Counted from the stretch's first letter, positions 17,897 through 28,380 are shown. The stretch: DNA of 64,000 nt from Oscillatoria sp. FACHB-1407 (GCF_014697545.1 NZ_JACJSA010000002.1:310001-374000); one strand, 5' to 3'. A program made the numbers and translations. Notes: a model not told the origin generated them from the letters alone.

Positions 17897-18241
17897 TTAA
17901 GATGCAAGGCGTGGAGGCGTTTTACTTTGGATTTCTAAAGAGACGGGTCTGTCCCCTAAAATCAAAACAACAGCGGGATACTTGCCAACGGGTAAGAGTT
18001 TTTCTTGTCCAGAAGACAACACGAGATCGCGTTTTTCAACAATGACCCAGGCATTACCCGATATCACTCGCAGCACAGAGGGTTCTCGTGAAATTTCGAG
18101 CCATTGTCCTTTTTCAAGGGTGAATGAATGAGTGCTAAATTGCGTTTGGTGGGGTGGTTCTAAAGTAACTGTCCCAGCCGAGTGAGTAAGGCGAGCAGCC
18201 ATTGTTTCAGCCGAGTTAGAGTTAGCAGGATATTGGCGCAT
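17897..18241 (-). CDS. DUF2917-like small protein (114 aa)
   Basis: The function is unknown. The core F-T-L-E-K-G-Q-W-L-E-I-S ... L-R-V-I-S-G-N-A-W-V-I-V-E-K-R-D-L-V-L-S-S-G resembles the cupin-like DUF2917 pattern (L-R-V-x-x-G-x-x-W-V-T ... D-x-x-L). There is no export signal. It is probably the first gene of the unit that continues with the YDP/WLE and pentapeptide genes. The family assignment is tentative. Confidence 0.6.
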   Translation of the reverse strand: MRQYPANSNSAETMAARLTHSAGTVTLEPPHQTQFSTHSFTLEKGQWLEISREPSVLRVISGNAWVIVEKRDLVLSSGQEKLLPVGKYPAVVLILGDRPVSLEIQSKTPPRLAS

Positions 18242-18333
18242 AGTATGCTCCTAAAAGGTTTGAAGGTACGCAGTATGGGATCTTGTGGCGTGATTCTTGA
18301 AATTGAGTAGGCTTGATTCGTTTAGCGGTTGCG

Positions 18334-18600
18334 CTAACGGTAATGGGTTTCAAGCCATATCAAAACTTCAGTCTCGGTCAGGCAGTAATAATTCTGCTGG
18401 GTTGCAGGATTGTAAATCTCCCAATAAGGGCAACCTTGCAGATCAAATCGTTGTGTGATCACAGGTTCACGCCTAGCAGACAAAAATTGCATCACTGCCC
18501 GTCCTTTGTTAGCCAGGGCTGTCTTTACAGCCTGAGCGATGTTGATTTTGGATGCACTCGCTTTGTTCTGATTGGTTAATGAATAGCTGTTCAATGCCAT
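18334..18600 (-). CDS. Small YDP/WLE-related protein (88 aa)
   Basis: The function is unknown. The C-terminal half (G-C-P-Y-W-E-I-Y-N-P-A-T-Q-Q-N-Y-Y-C, then T-E-T-E-V-L-I-W-L-E) repeats the W-x-x-Y-(D/N)-P-x-T-x-Q ... E-x-E-V-x-x-W-L-E pattern of the proteins at 1010 and 17588. The N-terminal half differs and includes a basic amphipathic stretch. It lies 93 bases upstream of the DUF2917-like gene on the same strand and may belong to the same unit. Confidence 0.7.
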   Translation of the reverse strand: MALNSYSLTNQNKASASKINIAQAVKTALANKGRAVMQFLSARREPVITQRFDLQGCPYWEIYNPATQQNYYCLTETEVLIWLETHYR

Positions 18601-18601
18601 G

Positions 18602-18993
18602 ATGAATTTCTCCTAAAATTGGCAACGTCAGTTTGACCCACTACAGCCTGTTTAGGCAGGTGGGATATATAGCAACCAAAGAGTTGGTTAGGACGGGGTG
18701 CAGGGGTGGAACCCCCACACCCTCTTGTCTCAATTGTCTCGACAGTTGCTATAGGTCATTGGTTGTTGGAAAAGCTAGCAAATGGGGCGATCGCGTCGAG
18801 ATCGATACAAGTTGTGTAATGAACTCGTTGAATAATTGATCAGGGCGCGATCGCCTATAGTTACAGATTAGGGCGTAGCAGAGAGTTTGTCGTTACAGGA
18901 AATATCTGGGCTTTGTCAGGTCTTATACACAAAAAGTAAGGGTGAGAGATTGAAGACCTGACCGATTCTCAGAAATGCCTGATTACACAAATT
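18602..18993. other. Intergenic with one family A repeat
   Basis: No gene is seen. Positions 18668-18753 are a dispersed repeat, and HIP1-rich sequence follows. Confidence 0.5.
18668..18753 (+). repeat. Dispersed repeat (family A)
   Basis: The ends are TATAGCAACC and GTTGCTATA. The core has GGTTAGGACGGGGTGCAGGG, GTGGAACCCC and GTCTCGACAG. Other copies are at 19612-19703 and 62836-62942, with partial or inverted relatives at 28381-28489, 28917-28975 and about 35745-35768. The inverted ends are MITE-like. Confidence 0.8.
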
Positions 18994-19245
18994 TTATCTA
19001 CCACAGTAAGGGCTGAGGTAGGTTAAGCCGCGATAGCGCAATGGCATAAAACCAGCTACCACTTGGCTAGACAAGCTATTTTGAGGAACCTGGGAGTAGC
19101 ACACTCCCCGATAACGCAGGGATTGAACCATCGGAGCTACAGGAGCGTTGCTTTCCGATCGAACATATGCACAACCCCGATAAATCAGTTGAGCAGGAGC
19201 ATTGTCGCTAACAAAACCGCTAAAGTTAAAAACGTTAGTTGCCAT
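18994..19245 (-). CDS. DUF4278-like protein with three Y-R-G repeats (83 aa)
   Basis: The function is unknown. Three copies of L-x-Y-R-G-x-x-Y are evenly spread: L-I-Y-R-G-C-A-Y, L-R-Y-R-G-V-C-Y and L-R-Y-R-G-L-T-Y. DUF4278 proteins of cyanobacteria are short and carry this motif, usually once. There is no signal peptide. It is a stand-alone gene at the end of the small-protein cluster, with a good GAGGTAATTTCT leader before the ATG. Confidence 0.7.
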   Translation of the reverse strand: MATNVFNFSGFVSDNAPAQLIYRGCAYVRSESNAPVAPMVQSLRYRGVCYSQVPQNSLSSQVVAGFMPLRYRGLTYLSPYCGR

Positions 19246-19768
19246 TAGAAATTACCTCGATGTTAGTGAGTTGGTGATGAGTTGGTGATTGATGTGAGGA
19301 TGCTCACAGTAAAACTGCGCCTGTTCAGGCATATTTTTTGCTGAAGCAATCAAAGCAATTGAGTCAAATTATGAAATGTTGTAACGGACGCCTGAATATG
19401 GCTCGGCAACCTGTTTTGAGCTCGTTTCACTGGCTTTGTAACCCTCACATTTACCAAGATACGAGGAACTCTTGCGCCCGTCTGTACAGGAAAGTATGCA
19501 CTTGGGGTATGCAGGTGTTTTTAGAAAAGTATGGAGCAATCTCAGGAAAGTATGGTTTTATGCTATTAAGCATCTGACTTTTGGGAAGAAGCCTTTATCA
19601 ATCAGTAGTTCTATAGCAACTGAGGGGTTGGTTAGGACGGGGTGCAGGGGTAGAACTCCTGGCTTTACACCCCTTTGTATCAACTGTCTCGACAGTTACC
19701 ATATCAGATGACACATCGAAGTGAAAGCGTCTTACGACAATCAGACTACCTGCGGGAGTGTCTCGATA
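19246..19768. other. Intergenic with one family A repeat
   Basis: No gene is seen in the 520 bases between the divergent DUF4278-like gene and the first STAND gene. Positions 19612-19703 hold a dispersed repeat. Confidence 0.5.
19612..19703 (+). repeat. Dispersed repeat (family A)
   Basis: TATAGCAACTGAGGGGTTGG to GTCTCGACAGTTACCATAT, with the GGACGGGGTGCAGGGG core. It lies just upstream of the first STAND gene. Confidence 0.8.
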
Positions 19769-22700
19769 ATGAATTTTAACCAAGCCCTTGAAGCAATTAA
19801 TGCAGTTATTTTTGCCCAAGCTAACCGATTTCTGTCAGAGGCAGAAATCGCTTTACTCAAGGGGGCGTGGGAGGATCAAACCTATGACGAAATTGCTAAT
19901 ATATCCGGCTATTCAACAAACTACTTACAACGAGATTTAGGTCCGAAGTTTTGGAAACTACTGAGTGCAAGTTTTAATCGCCAACTTAACAAAACGAATA
20001 CACGGGCTATCCTGACACACATTATTCAGCAGAGCCAAGGAACAGAGGAGTTAGAGAGTAGGGAAGTAGGGGAGTTAACCAGCAGGGGAGTGGAATCAAG
20101 AGAACCCGGTACTTCATCACCCTATGATCGCAGCACTCCATTACTCAGAGAACAGAACCCAGCACTCAGCACTCCACTCGTGGATTGGGGAGAGGCGATC
20201 GACGTCTCTAGCTTTTATGGTCGGACTCAAGAACTGGACACTCTAACTCAATGGATTGTGCAAGATCGCTGCCGACTGATTGCCATTCTCGGGATGGGTG
20301 GCATGGGCAAAAGCTCTCTCGCGGCAAAAGTGGCACAACAGTTAGTGGAGGAGGGAGAGAGTAGACAAGTTAACCTACCCCCATCCCCCCTCTATTCCCC
20401 TACCACCTTACCCGGCTCTCCCACTCCCTACTCCCCACTCCCTACTCCCTTCACCCATCTCATCTGGCGATCGCTCCGTAACGCCCCACCGCTAGAAACC
20501 CTGTTGGCGGACTTAGTGCCGTTTCTCTCCAATCAGCAAGATACACAACCCAAGCCAGAACGGTTGTTGCACTGGTTGAGGACTCATCGATGTCTAGTCG
20601 TGTTGGATAATGTCGAGACGATTTTGCAGGCGGGCGATCGCGCAGGACACTATCAACCCGATTATGAGAACTATAGCGATTTGTTTCGGTTGCTGGGTGA
20701 AACAACGCATCACAGTTGTGTGCTGTTAACCAGTCGCGAAAAGCCTGCCGAAGTTGGCATTTTAGAGGGGCTAGAAGGGTGGGTGCGATCGCTCTCCCTG
20801 AGCGGTTCGCCTGAGGCAGCACTGGCATTAGTGGAATCTAAAGGACTAATCGGAACCGAGGTCGAAAAGCAGCAGTTGTGTGAGTTCTACAATTGCAGCC
20901 CACTGGCATTGAAGGTAGTTGCCTCATCGATTCAAAGTTTGTTTGATGGTGAAATTGCCCCTTTTCTCAGCGAAGAAACTCTAGTATTTAACGGCATTCG
21001 TCGGTTACTAGAACAACAGTTTGAACGATTGTCTTATCTCGAACAGACCATCATGTATTGGTTAGCCATTAATCGGGAATGGACATCCATTGCAGAACTG
21101 GTCGAAGACATTGTGCCTGCTGTTTCACGAGCCAGTGTGTTAGAGTCACTCGAATCGTTAACCTGGCGCAATTTAATTGAAAAGAGAACGGGCAAATATA
21201 CACAACAACCTGTAGTAATGGAGTATGTTACAGACTGTTTGATTCAACAATTCACAACTGAATTATTAACTGTAAAACTATCCTTTTTCAACCGTTATCC
21301 ACTGCTCAAAACGACCGCTCTAGATTATATCCGGGAGAGTCAGAGTCGCTTAATCCTATATCCACTTGCCGAACGACTTCAAGAATCCTTCCGCACTGCT
21401 GAAGAATTAAAGCAACATCTTAAACTCATTCTGCAAGCAATGCGAAACAATCCCGCCTCATTCTTTGCCTATGGCGTGGGTAATTTTATCAATCTATGTT
21501 TACATCTCCAGATTGATTTGACCGGATATAACTTCTCAAACTTCAAAGTCCGGCAAGCCTATTTGCAAAATGCAACGTTGAGGAGACTGTCATTTGCAGG
21601 CGCAGAGTTCAAACAATCGATCTTTACTCAACCTTGTAGCGAGATTTATACCGTAGCCTTTAGCCCTGATGGTACACGTCTTGCCACAGGTGAAGCAGAT
21701 GGCAATATCCGCCTCTGGAATGTTGCCGATGGGCAACTTCTACTAACACTTGAGAGTTACTCTAATCTAATCTGGTCGATTAGTTTTCACCCCAACGGTT
21801 CTCAATTAGCTAGCAGCAGTACAGATCATATCGTTCGCATATGGGATATCGAAACGGGACAGTGCATCAGAACCTTTGAGGGACACACCAGTTTAGTGTG
21901 GGGTGTGGCATGGAGTCCTGATGGGCATAGCTTAGCGAGTGGCAGTGAGGACTCTACCATTAGACTGTGGAATGTTCATACAAGGGCTTGTCTCATAACT
22001 TTGCAGGGACATACCGATATAGTGTGGGCAGTGACCTGGAGTTCCGATGGGCAAATGCTTGCAAGTGCCAGTGCCGACAAAACGATACGACTTTGGGATG
22101 TGAAGACTGGATCTACGATTCGGATTTTGCAAGGACATTCTCAAGCGGTGAATGCAATTCACTTCAGCCCAGATGGACAGCGTTTAGCCAGTTGTAGCGA
22201 GGACAAAACAGTCAGGTTGTGGGATGTCAGGACAGGGGCTTTACTAAAAACCTTACACGATTTTAGGGGACAGGTCAGGGATGTGCAATTTAGCCCTGAT
22301 GGACATCTGTTAGCAGGTAGCGGCGACGATTGCATGGTCAGGCTGTGGGATGCCAAGACGGGACAACTCGTCAGATCAATTCAGGGACACGCTAATTCTG
22401 TTACTTCAGTATATTTCAACCGAGATAGCACTGTTTTGGCAAGCAGTAGCGAAGATCACACCGTAAAACTATGGGACGTTAACACCGGACAGACCCTCAG
22501 AACATTACGCGGTCCAACAGATTGGATTCACTCGGTACAGTTCAATCCTGATGAACGCTTATTGGCGAGTGGAGGAGATGATCACTGCCGAGGAATTTGG
22601 CTATGGGATGTACAAAGTAGGCAAGTACTAACGACCTTAACTGGGCACACACTTTGGGTGAGATCGGTTTGTTTTAGCCCGGATGGAAAGCTGCTGGCAA

Positions 22701-23503
22701 GTGGTAGCTCAGACCAGACGCTCAGGCTTTGGGATATGCAGACAAAACAGACGATTCGAGTACTACAAGGACACACTGACTGGGTGAGATCAGTTTGTTT
22801 TAGCCCGGATGGTAGGCTACTCGCGAGTGCCAGCCAAGATCTGACTGTTCGATTGTGGGACGTTGAGACTGGACAGATGATTCATATTTGTCGTGGACAT
22901 AAAGGTTGGGTTTGTTCTGTACACTTCAGCCCAGACGGTCAGATGCTCGTGAGTTCGAGTGACGATCGCACCTTAAAACTCTGGGATGTGAGAACAGGAC
23001 AGCTATTCATGAGCTTAGAGGAACACCGAAATTGGGTTCGTTCAGCCCAATTTAGTCCAGATGGACAAATGCTTGCCAGCGGTTCTGATGACCAGACAAT
23101 TAAACTTTGGGACGTGCGAACTGGGAAGACCTTGAAGACTCTGGAGGGGCACACAAACTGGATTTGGTCAGTTGCCTTTAGCCCAGACGGGCGACGGTTG
23201 GCGAGTGGCAGCACCGATCGCACGGTAAAGCTCTGGGATGTCAAAACGGGTAATGAAATTTGCACATTACGGGGACATCGCTCCTCAGTTTTGGCAGTTG
23301 CCTTTAGTCCTGATGGTCAAACAGTTGTTAGCAGCAGTGCGGATGAGACGATTCGGTTGTGGGATGTCAAGAGTGGTGAATGCATGTGTGTTTTAAGAGG
23401 CGATCGCCCCTATGAGGGGATGAACATCACAGGTATCACGGGCATTACCGAGGCTCAAAAAGCTACCCTCAAAGCGTTAGGGGCAGTCGAAGAAGAGGCG
23501 TAA
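19769..23503 (+). CDS. STAND ATPase 1: HTH, NB-ARC, 14 WD40 blades (1244 aa)
   Basis: This is a predicted NLR-like signalling ATPase that would sense a ligand with its beta-propellers and oligomerise. The N-terminal 85 residues match the HTH domain I recall from vWA-MoxR-associated proteins ([22 protein letters not shown]). NB-ARC follows: Walker [10 protein letters not shown] at about 175, Walker B L-V-V-L-D-N-V-E near 275, L-L-T-S-R-E-K near 320 and C-S-P-L-A-L-K near 377. Next is a helical region, a short pentapeptide-like patch, then 14 WD40 repeats (about 625-1215), enough for two propellers. The tail is [11 protein letters not shown]. The ATG at 19769 matches the starts of the two paralogues. 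A Pro/Ser-rich insert lies between Walker A and B. Confidence 0.9.
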   Translation: MNFNQALEAINAVIFAQANRFLSEAEIALLKGAWEDQTYDEIANISGYSTNYLQRDLGPKFWKLLSASFNRQLNKTNTRAILTHIIQQSQGTEELESREVGELTSRGVESREPGTSSPYDRSTPLLREQNPALSTPLVDWGEAIDVSSFYGRTQELDTLTQWIVQDRCRLIAILGMGGMGKSSLAAKVAQQLVEEGESRQVNLPPSPLYSPTTLPGSPTPYSPLPTPFTHLIWRSLRNAPPLETLLADLVPFLSNQQDTQPKPERLLHWLRTHRCLVVLDNVETILQAGDRAGHYQPDYENYSDLFRLLGETTHHSCVLLTSREKPAEVGILEGLEGWVRSLSLSGSPEAALALVESKGLIGTEVEKQQLCEFYNCSPLALKVVASSIQSLFDGEIAPFLSEETLVFNGIRRLLEQQFERLSYLEQTIMYWLAINREWTSIAELVEDIVPAVSRASVLESLESLTWRNLIEKRTGKYTQQPVVMEYVTDCLIQQFTTELLTVKLSFFNRYPLLKTTALDYIRESQSRLILYPLAERLQESFRTAEELKQHLKLILQAMRNNPASFFAYGVGNFINLCLHLQIDLTGYNFSNFKVRQAYLQNATLRRLSFAGAEFKQSIFTQPCSEIYTVAFSPDGTRLATGEADGNIRLWNVADGQLLLTLESYSNLIWSISFHPNGSQLASSSTDHIVRIWDIETGQCIRTFEGHTSLVWGVAWSPDGHSLASGSEDSTIRLWNVHTRACLITLQGHTDIVWAVTWSSDGQMLASASADKTIRLWDVKTGSTIRILQGHSQAVNAIHFSPDGQRLASCSEDKTVRLWDVRTGALLKTLHDFRGQVRDVQFSPDGHLLAGSGDDCMVRLWDAKTGQLVRSIQGHANSVTSVYFNRDSTVLASSSEDHTVKLWDVNTGQTLRTLRGPTDWIHSVQFNPDERLLASGGDDHCRGIWLWDVQSRQVLTTLTGHTLWVRSVCFSPDGKLLASGSSDQTLRLWDMQTKQTIRVLQGHTDWVRSVCFSPDGRLLASASQDLTVRLWDVETGQMIHICRGHKGWVCSVHFSPDGQMLVSSSDDRTLKLWDVRTGQLFMSLEEHRNWVRSAQFSPDGQMLASGSDDQTIKLWDVRTGKTLKTLEGHTNWIWSVAFSPDGRRLASGSTDRTVKLWDVKTGNEICTLRGHRSSVLAVAFSPDGQTVVSSSADETIRLWDVKSGECMCVLRGDRPYEGMNITGITGITEAQKATLKALGAVEEEA
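20350..20452 (+). repeat. STRR embedded in the NB-ARC coding sequence (copy 1)
   Basis: GGAGGGAGAGAGTAG followed by CCCACTCCCTACTCCC-type heptamers is read in frame as a Pro/Ser/Thr-rich loop. The same insert is at 25035-25137 and about 31643-31746 in the two paralogues. Similar non-coding arrays are at 11098-11176. Confidence 0.8.
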
Positions 23504-23517
23504 GAACAAGCGATCGC

Positions 23518-23685
23518 CACATCTACACTTGTCGTCACCACATTCACACTTAACGTCGTCGCATCTATACTTGTTGTCATCATGTCAACACTTGATGTCA
23601 TAGCGTCAAGACTTAGTGTCACCCTGTCCACACTTGTTGTCCCCACGTTTATACTTAGTGTCACTACATCCACACTTATTGTTGT
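23518..23685. repeat. 21-base tandem repeat, eight copies
   Basis: Degenerate 21-base units of the form CACATCTACACTTGTCGTC plus two bases follow the stop of STAND gene 1. The invariant core is ACTT-x-x-x-GTC. The period is exactly seven codons, so one minus-strand frame stays open as a seven-residue repeat, but no start signal is seen. Confidence 0.9.
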
Positions 23686-23895
23686 GACGACAGTAACTTT
23701 TTAGGTGATTTTCCATACTCATGTGAGCATGACGATCGCCGTTGTACCTTTAACCAGAATGTCCTCAGCAAATATACGATTAGTTACTCAACGGTATAAT
23801 CATCCGTTGTAGAAATTTCAGTAAATTTGTATAGGAAACACTTCCGTTTAGATGGGAAATCTAGCCCTAGAAGCCTAATTAAAAGACTAAACCCA

Positions 23896-24291
23896 ATGAG
23901 CCGAAAGAGAATAACATCACGCATGTTAGGAAAAGCCGAGTTGCGAGCAGCCGGATTGAAAGCGATTAATCCTCAACTGGATTTTGGCAACTCTCGCAGC
24001 GTCGAGCAGTTAACCGATTTAATTGCAAAACTACGAGCCAGGATTGATGCTTACAACACAGCATTAGCCGTTATTGATTCCTCAAAGAGTGAAATTGAAA
24101 GTTTAGAGAAGATGCTGGGTGAGCTGACCGAGCAACTCTTGATTGGAGTTGCCTATCAATATGGCAACGATAGCCGCGAATATGAAATGGCGGGTGGTGT
24201 CCGCAAGAGCGATCGTGTGCGTCGCAGCAGCATAAGCCGCATTCGGGCAAATGCCGAAAGTCAATCTAGCCAACAACTTCCCACATCCTAA
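23896..24291 (+). CDS. Cyanobacterial hypothetical protein with coiled coil (131 aa)
   Basis: The function is unknown. The middle (about residues 33-80) is a predicted coiled coil, V-E-Q-L-T-D-L-I-A-K-L followed by I-E-S-L-E-K-M-L. The C terminus is basic and Ser-rich with K-S-D-R-V-R-R-S-S-I-S-R. I recall similar short proteins from other cyanobacteria but no assigned role. The ATG at 23896 is the most likely start; the frame opens 23 codons earlier. It lies between two STAND genes on the same strand, about 160 bases before the second gene's promoter box. Confidence 0.6.
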   Translation: MSRKRITSRMLGKAELRAAGLKAINPQLDFGNSRSVEQLTDLIAKLRARIDAYNTALAVIDSSKSEIESLEKMLGELTEQLLIGVAYQYGNDSREYEMAGGVRKSDRVRRSSISRIRANAESQSSQQLPTS

Positions 24292-24365
24292 ATTAAATCT
24301 ACCGTTTGACGTGTCATAGAGCGCACCCTGCTTAGCAATGCTGAGTGGGGTGTTTTCTTTTATTT

Positions 24366-24453
24366 GCGATCGCCACCCCCACAAAGGTACTTTGATAGTA
24401 GAATTCTGCTAATTTCAGATAAAATTCACTCTATCCTGACAACATAACAAATC
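24366..24453 (+). promoter_or_regulatory. Upstream region shared by STAND genes 2 and 3
   Basis: GCGATCGCCACCCCCACAAA followed by GGTAC at 24366-24390, then TTTCAGATAAAATTC and CTCTATC before the start. The same series (two base changes in the first block) precedes STAND gene 3 at 30985-31097. STAND gene 1 lacks it. Confidence 0.55.
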
Positions 24454-27400
24454 ATGGAGTTTGAAACTGGGTTAGAGACGGTTAACACTGCTGTTTTTAC
24501 CCATGTAAACCGCTACCTAAATGATGCAGAAACAGCCATCTTGCATGGAGCATGGCGGGGACAAACCTACGAGCAAATTGCAACCGCTTCGGGATATTCT
24601 GCTAGTTACCTCACTCGTGATTCAGGTCCCAAATTGTGGAAATTGCTGAGTGAAGTTCTGGGTGCCCCGGTTAGCAAAACCAACTTCCGAGCGGCTGTAC
24701 AGCATTATGCTAAACAGATCGTAAGCAATGCCTCCAAACCAGAAGTTGTTACGCATCATTCAGTGTCAACGGTGTTAGAAGTTACCGACGGACACATCAC
24801 TCCTGAGAAAAGTGAGGTACAACCTTCACGCCACACTCAACCTCTAGAACTCAAAACGCCACTTGTAGATTGGGGAGAGGCGATCGACGTCTCTAGCTTT
24901 TATGGTCGGACTCAAGAACTGGACACTCTAACTCAATGGATTGTGCAAGATCGCTGCCGACTGATTGCCATTCTCGGGATGGGTGGCATGGGCAAAAGCT
25001 CTCTCGCGGCAAAAGTGGCACAACAGTTAGTGGAGGAGGGAGAGAGTAGACAAGTTAACCTACCCCCATCCCCCCTCTATTCCCCTACCACCTTACCCGG
25101 CTCTCCCACTCCCTACTCCCCACTCCCTACTCCCTTCACCCATCTCATCTGGCGATCGCTCCGTAACGCCCCACCGCTAGAAACCCTGTTGGCGGACTTA
25201 GTGCCGTTTCTCTCCAATCAGGAAGATACACAACCCAAGCCAGAACGGTTGTTGCACTGGTTGAGGACTCATCGATGTCTAGTCGTGTTGGATAACGTCG
25301 AAACAATTTTGCAGGCGGGCGATCGCGCAGGACACTATCAACCCGATTATGAGAACTATGGCGATTTGTTTCGGTTGCTGGGGGAAACAACGCATCAAAG
25401 TTGTGTGCTCTTAACCAGTCGCGAAAAGCCTGCCGAAGTTGGCATTTTAGAGGGTCTAGAAGGGTGGGTGCGATCGCTCTCCCTGAGCGGTTCGCCTGAG
25501 GCAGCACTGGCATTAGTGGAATCTAAAGGACTCATCGGAACCGAGGTCGAAAAGCAGCAGTTGTGTGAGTTCTACAATTGCAGCCCACTGGCATTGAAGG
25601 TAGTTGCCTCATCGATTCAAAGTTTGTTTGATGGTGAAATTGCCTCATTTCTGAATGAAGAGGCAATGGTCTTTAATGGCATTCGTCGGTTGCTAGAGCA
25701 GCAATTTGAGCGATTGTCCTACCTTGAACAAACCATTATGTACTGGTTGGCGATTAATCGCGAGTGGACTTCTACAGCTGAGTTAATGGAAGATATTGTT
25801 CCTAGCATTTCCAAAGCCAATTTATTAGAATCACTCGAATCGTTGACCTGGCGTAGTTTAATCGAAAAGAGAACGGGCAAATATACACAACAACCTGTAG
25901 TGATGGAGTACGTCACAGACCGTCTGGTTCAGCAATTTGCAACTGAATTGTTAACGGTTAAATTGTCGTTCTTCAATCGTTATTCATTGCTCAAAACAAC
26001 AGCTCTAGACTATATCCGGGAGAGCCAGAGTCGCTTAATCCTACATCCACTTGCTGAACACTTTCAGGAGCCCTTCCGCAGCCGTGACCTGTTAGAACAG
26101 CATCTCCAAGCTGTTTTAACGGCAATGCGAAATAACCCTGTTTCGTTTTTTGCCTACGGAGTTGGTAACTTTATTAATCTTTGTCTGCACCTTCGGATCG
26201 ACTTGACTGGATATAACTTCTCAAACTTCAAAATCCGGCAAGCTTACCTGCAAGGAGCGACACTGCAACAGGTCAATTTTCAGTCAGCCGAATTTTGTCA
26301 AGCCGCTTTTACACAAACGTTTGGCAATATCTTATGGGTAAGATTTAGCCCAGATGGACAGCGTTTGGCGATCGGTGACACCAATGGCGAGTTGCGAATT
26401 TGCCAGGTTGAAGGGATGCAACTGCTCATGGCTCTTCAGGCACATGCAAGTTGGACGATGTCGATCGCCTGGAGTCCTGATGGCCAAACGATCGCCAGTG
26501 CTGGTGATGACTGTTTAATCAAACTATGGGTTGCCAATACAGGGGAATGTTTAGCAACTCTCAAAGGTCATACCGGTTTCATTTGGATGGTGGCTTGGCA
26601 TCCCACTCAACCTATTCTGGCAAGTTGTTCAGTCGATACCACTATCAAATTTTGGAATGTTGAAAACAAGGAATGCTTTCAGACGTTTCAAGAACACACA
26701 AATATGGTTGAAGAAGTAGTCTGGAGTCCTGATGGAACGATGATTGCCAGTAGTAGCAGTGACAAAACAGTCTGCATCTGGAAAGTTGAAACTGGACAAC
26801 TCCTAAAAGTATTAACAGGGCACGATAGTGAAATTCTATCCGTTGCGTGGAGTTCTGATGGGCATAAACTTGCCAGTGGAGACGTTAAAGACACAATACG
26901 GATATGGGATATCCACACTGGAGCCTGCCTTCAAGTGCTAAAGGGGCATCAGGGCTGGGTTCGTTGTATGGTGTGGCATCCTAACAAACCTGTATTAGCA
27001 ACTGGCAGTGATGATCAATCTGTCCGATTATGGAACATTGACACTGCCCAGTGCTTTAAAGTGTTGCGAGGTCATCACGGTGCTGTCTGGACAATCAACT
27101 GGCAATACGGTGGTAACATCCTAGCCAGTGGTTCTTATGACCAGCAAATCAAACTCTGGGATACCAATAATGGGCAGTGTTTGAAAACCCTCCAGGGTTT
27201 TAGCTGTTATGCCCGCTCGGTTCAATGGAGCCCTATCAAGCTTAGTATTTTAAGTCAAACTAGCCGCTATATCCTTGCCAGTGCCCATGAAGATTATGCG
27301 ATTCGCCTTTGGGATGCGACAAAGCCTGTTCCGTTGAAAACACTGAGAGGACATAAAAACTCAGTATGGTCAGTCGCCTGGAGCAGCGATGGGCAAAAAC

Positions 27401-28224
27401 TAGCCAGTGGTAGCTTAGATCGAACCATTAAGATCTGGGATGTACACACTGGACAATGCCTTCAAACACTGATTGGACATGAACATTGGGTTCGTGCTGT
27501 TGCATGGCATCCGACCCAGCAGTGGATTGCCAGCAGTAGTTCAGACCAAACAATCAAGGTGTGGGATGCTGAAACGGGGCAATGTTTGAGGACTTTGCGC
27601 GGAGATGCTACATGGTTTTTGTCCGTTGCCTGGAGCCCCGATGGAACAATGGTTGCAAGCAGTTCTCATGACCAACTGGTGAGAGTATGGGATGTGGAAA
27701 CGGGTGAGTGTTTAAAGGTTTTGCAAGGACACACCAGTTCAGTTTGGTTTATCACCTGGTATCAAGGCATTCAAGGCAACGGACAAGAAGAATCCATCAT
27801 CGCTAGTAGCAGTTATGATCACAGCATCAAATTATGGAATGCAAAGACTGGACAACTGATCAGCAGTTTTGTGGGGCATACCAGTGCTGTTCGTTCTCTC
27901 AGTTTCAGCCCTGATGGAATACAACTGGTTAGTGTGAGTGACGATAAAACTGCGAAATTTTGGGACATTGCTGAAGCACGCTGCATTAAAACGATCACCG
28001 GGCATCAAAGCCAGGTTTATGGAGTGTCCTGGTGTGCAGACGGACAGCATCTCGCGAGTAGTAGCACTGACAATACAATCAAAATTTGGAATGTTGATGC
28101 AGGGCAGTGTCTAAACACACTAAAGGTCGATCGCCCCTATGAGGGAATGAATATTACAGGTGTCACAGGCATTACCGAGGCTCAAAAAGCCACCTTAAAA
28201 GCGTTGGGAGCGATCGTAGATTAA
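24454..28224 (+). CDS. STAND ATPase 2: HTH, NB-ARC, 14 WD40 blades (1256 aa)
   Basis: This is a paralogue of STAND ATPase 1 with the same architecture. The N-terminal HTH domain is [26 protein letters not shown] has Walker A at about 185 and Walker B near 285, and 14 WD40 repeats follow. The NB-ARC DNA from 24868 to about 25644 is nearly identical to 20183-20959, with no indel, while the flanking HTH and propeller parts are clearly divergent. The blades more often read W-S-P-D-G and W-H-P than in paralogues 1 and 3, so the sensed ligand probably differs. The C-terminal tail [11 protein letters not shown] is conserved in all three. The start M-E-F-E agrees with paralogue 3. Confidence 0.9.
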   Translation: MEFETGLETVNTAVFTHVNRYLNDAETAILHGAWRGQTYEQIATASGYSASYLTRDSGPKLWKLLSEVLGAPVSKTNFRAAVQHYAKQIVSNASKPEVVTHHSVSTVLEVTDGHITPEKSEVQPSRHTQPLELKTPLVDWGEAIDVSSFYGRTQELDTLTQWIVQDRCRLIAILGMGGMGKSSLAAKVAQQLVEEGESRQVNLPPSPLYSPTTLPGSPTPYSPLPTPFTHLIWRSLRNAPPLETLLADLVPFLSNQEDTQPKPERLLHWLRTHRCLVVLDNVETILQAGDRAGHYQPDYENYGDLFRLLGETTHQSCVLLTSREKPAEVGILEGLEGWVRSLSLSGSPEAALALVESKGLIGTEVEKQQLCEFYNCSPLALKVVASSIQSLFDGEIASFLNEEAMVFNGIRRLLEQQFERLSYLEQTIMYWLAINREWTSTAELMEDIVPSISKANLLESLESLTWRSLIEKRTGKYTQQPVVMEYVTDRLVQQFATELLTVKLSFFNRYSLLKTTALDYIRESQSRLILHPLAEHFQEPFRSRDLLEQHLQAVLTAMRNNPVSFFAYGVGNFINLCLHLRIDLTGYNFSNFKIRQAYLQGATLQQVNFQSAEFCQAAFTQTFGNILWVRFSPDGQRLAIGDTNGELRICQVEGMQLLMALQAHASWTMSIAWSPDGQTIASAGDDCLIKLWVANTGECLATLKGHTGFIWMVAWHPTQPILASCSVDTTIKFWNVENKECFQTFQEHTNMVEEVVWSPDGTMIASSSSDKTVCIWKVETGQLLKVLTGHDSEILSVAWSSDGHKLASGDVKDTIRIWDIHTGACLQVLKGHQGWVRCMVWHPNKPVLATGSDDQSVRLWNIDTAQCFKVLRGHHGAVWTINWQYGGNILASGSYDQQIKLWDTNNGQCLKTLQGFSCYARSVQWSPIKLSILSQTSRYILASAHEDYAIRLWDATKPVPLKTLRGHKNSVWSVAWSSDGQKLASGSLDRTIKIWDVHTGQCLQTLIGHEHWVRAVAWHPTQQWIASSSSDQTIKVWDAETGQCLRTLRGDATWFLSVAWSPDGTMVASSSHDQLVRVWDVETGECLKVLQGHTSSVWFITWYQGIQGNGQEESIIASSSYDHSIKLWNAKTGQLISSFVGHTSAVRSLSFSPDGIQLVSVSDDKTAKFWDIAEARCIKTITGHQSQVYGVSWCADGQHLASSSTDNTIKIWNVDAGQCLNTLKVDRPYEGMNITGVTGITEAQKATLKALGAIVD

Positions 28225-28311
28225 CACCACATCAGATTCACTAATTTGGTTTCCCCCTTAACCGAAAGGGGGATTGGCGATCGCCTCAAATAAGTTTTTC
28301 CAAAAACAATA

Positions 28312-28340
28312 AAGCCCAAGTGAGTTAACCACTTGGGCTT
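28312..28340. terminator. Hairpin after STAND gene 2
   Basis: AAGCCCAAGTG pairs perfectly with CACTTGGGCTT. The minus-strand side is T-rich (TTTATTGTTTTTGG); the plus side is not. It lies 88 bases after the STAND 2 stop and may act in both directions. Confidence 0.6.
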
Positions 28341-28380
28341 AAAACAATTACTCAATGCAATCAATTGATCCATCATTGGT

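Noticed and set aside
23455-23673. 72-residue minus-strand frame with a seven-residue repeat
   Set aside because: It results from the 21-base tandem repeat, overlaps the end of STAND 1 and has no start signal. It is kept only as a finding on the repeat.
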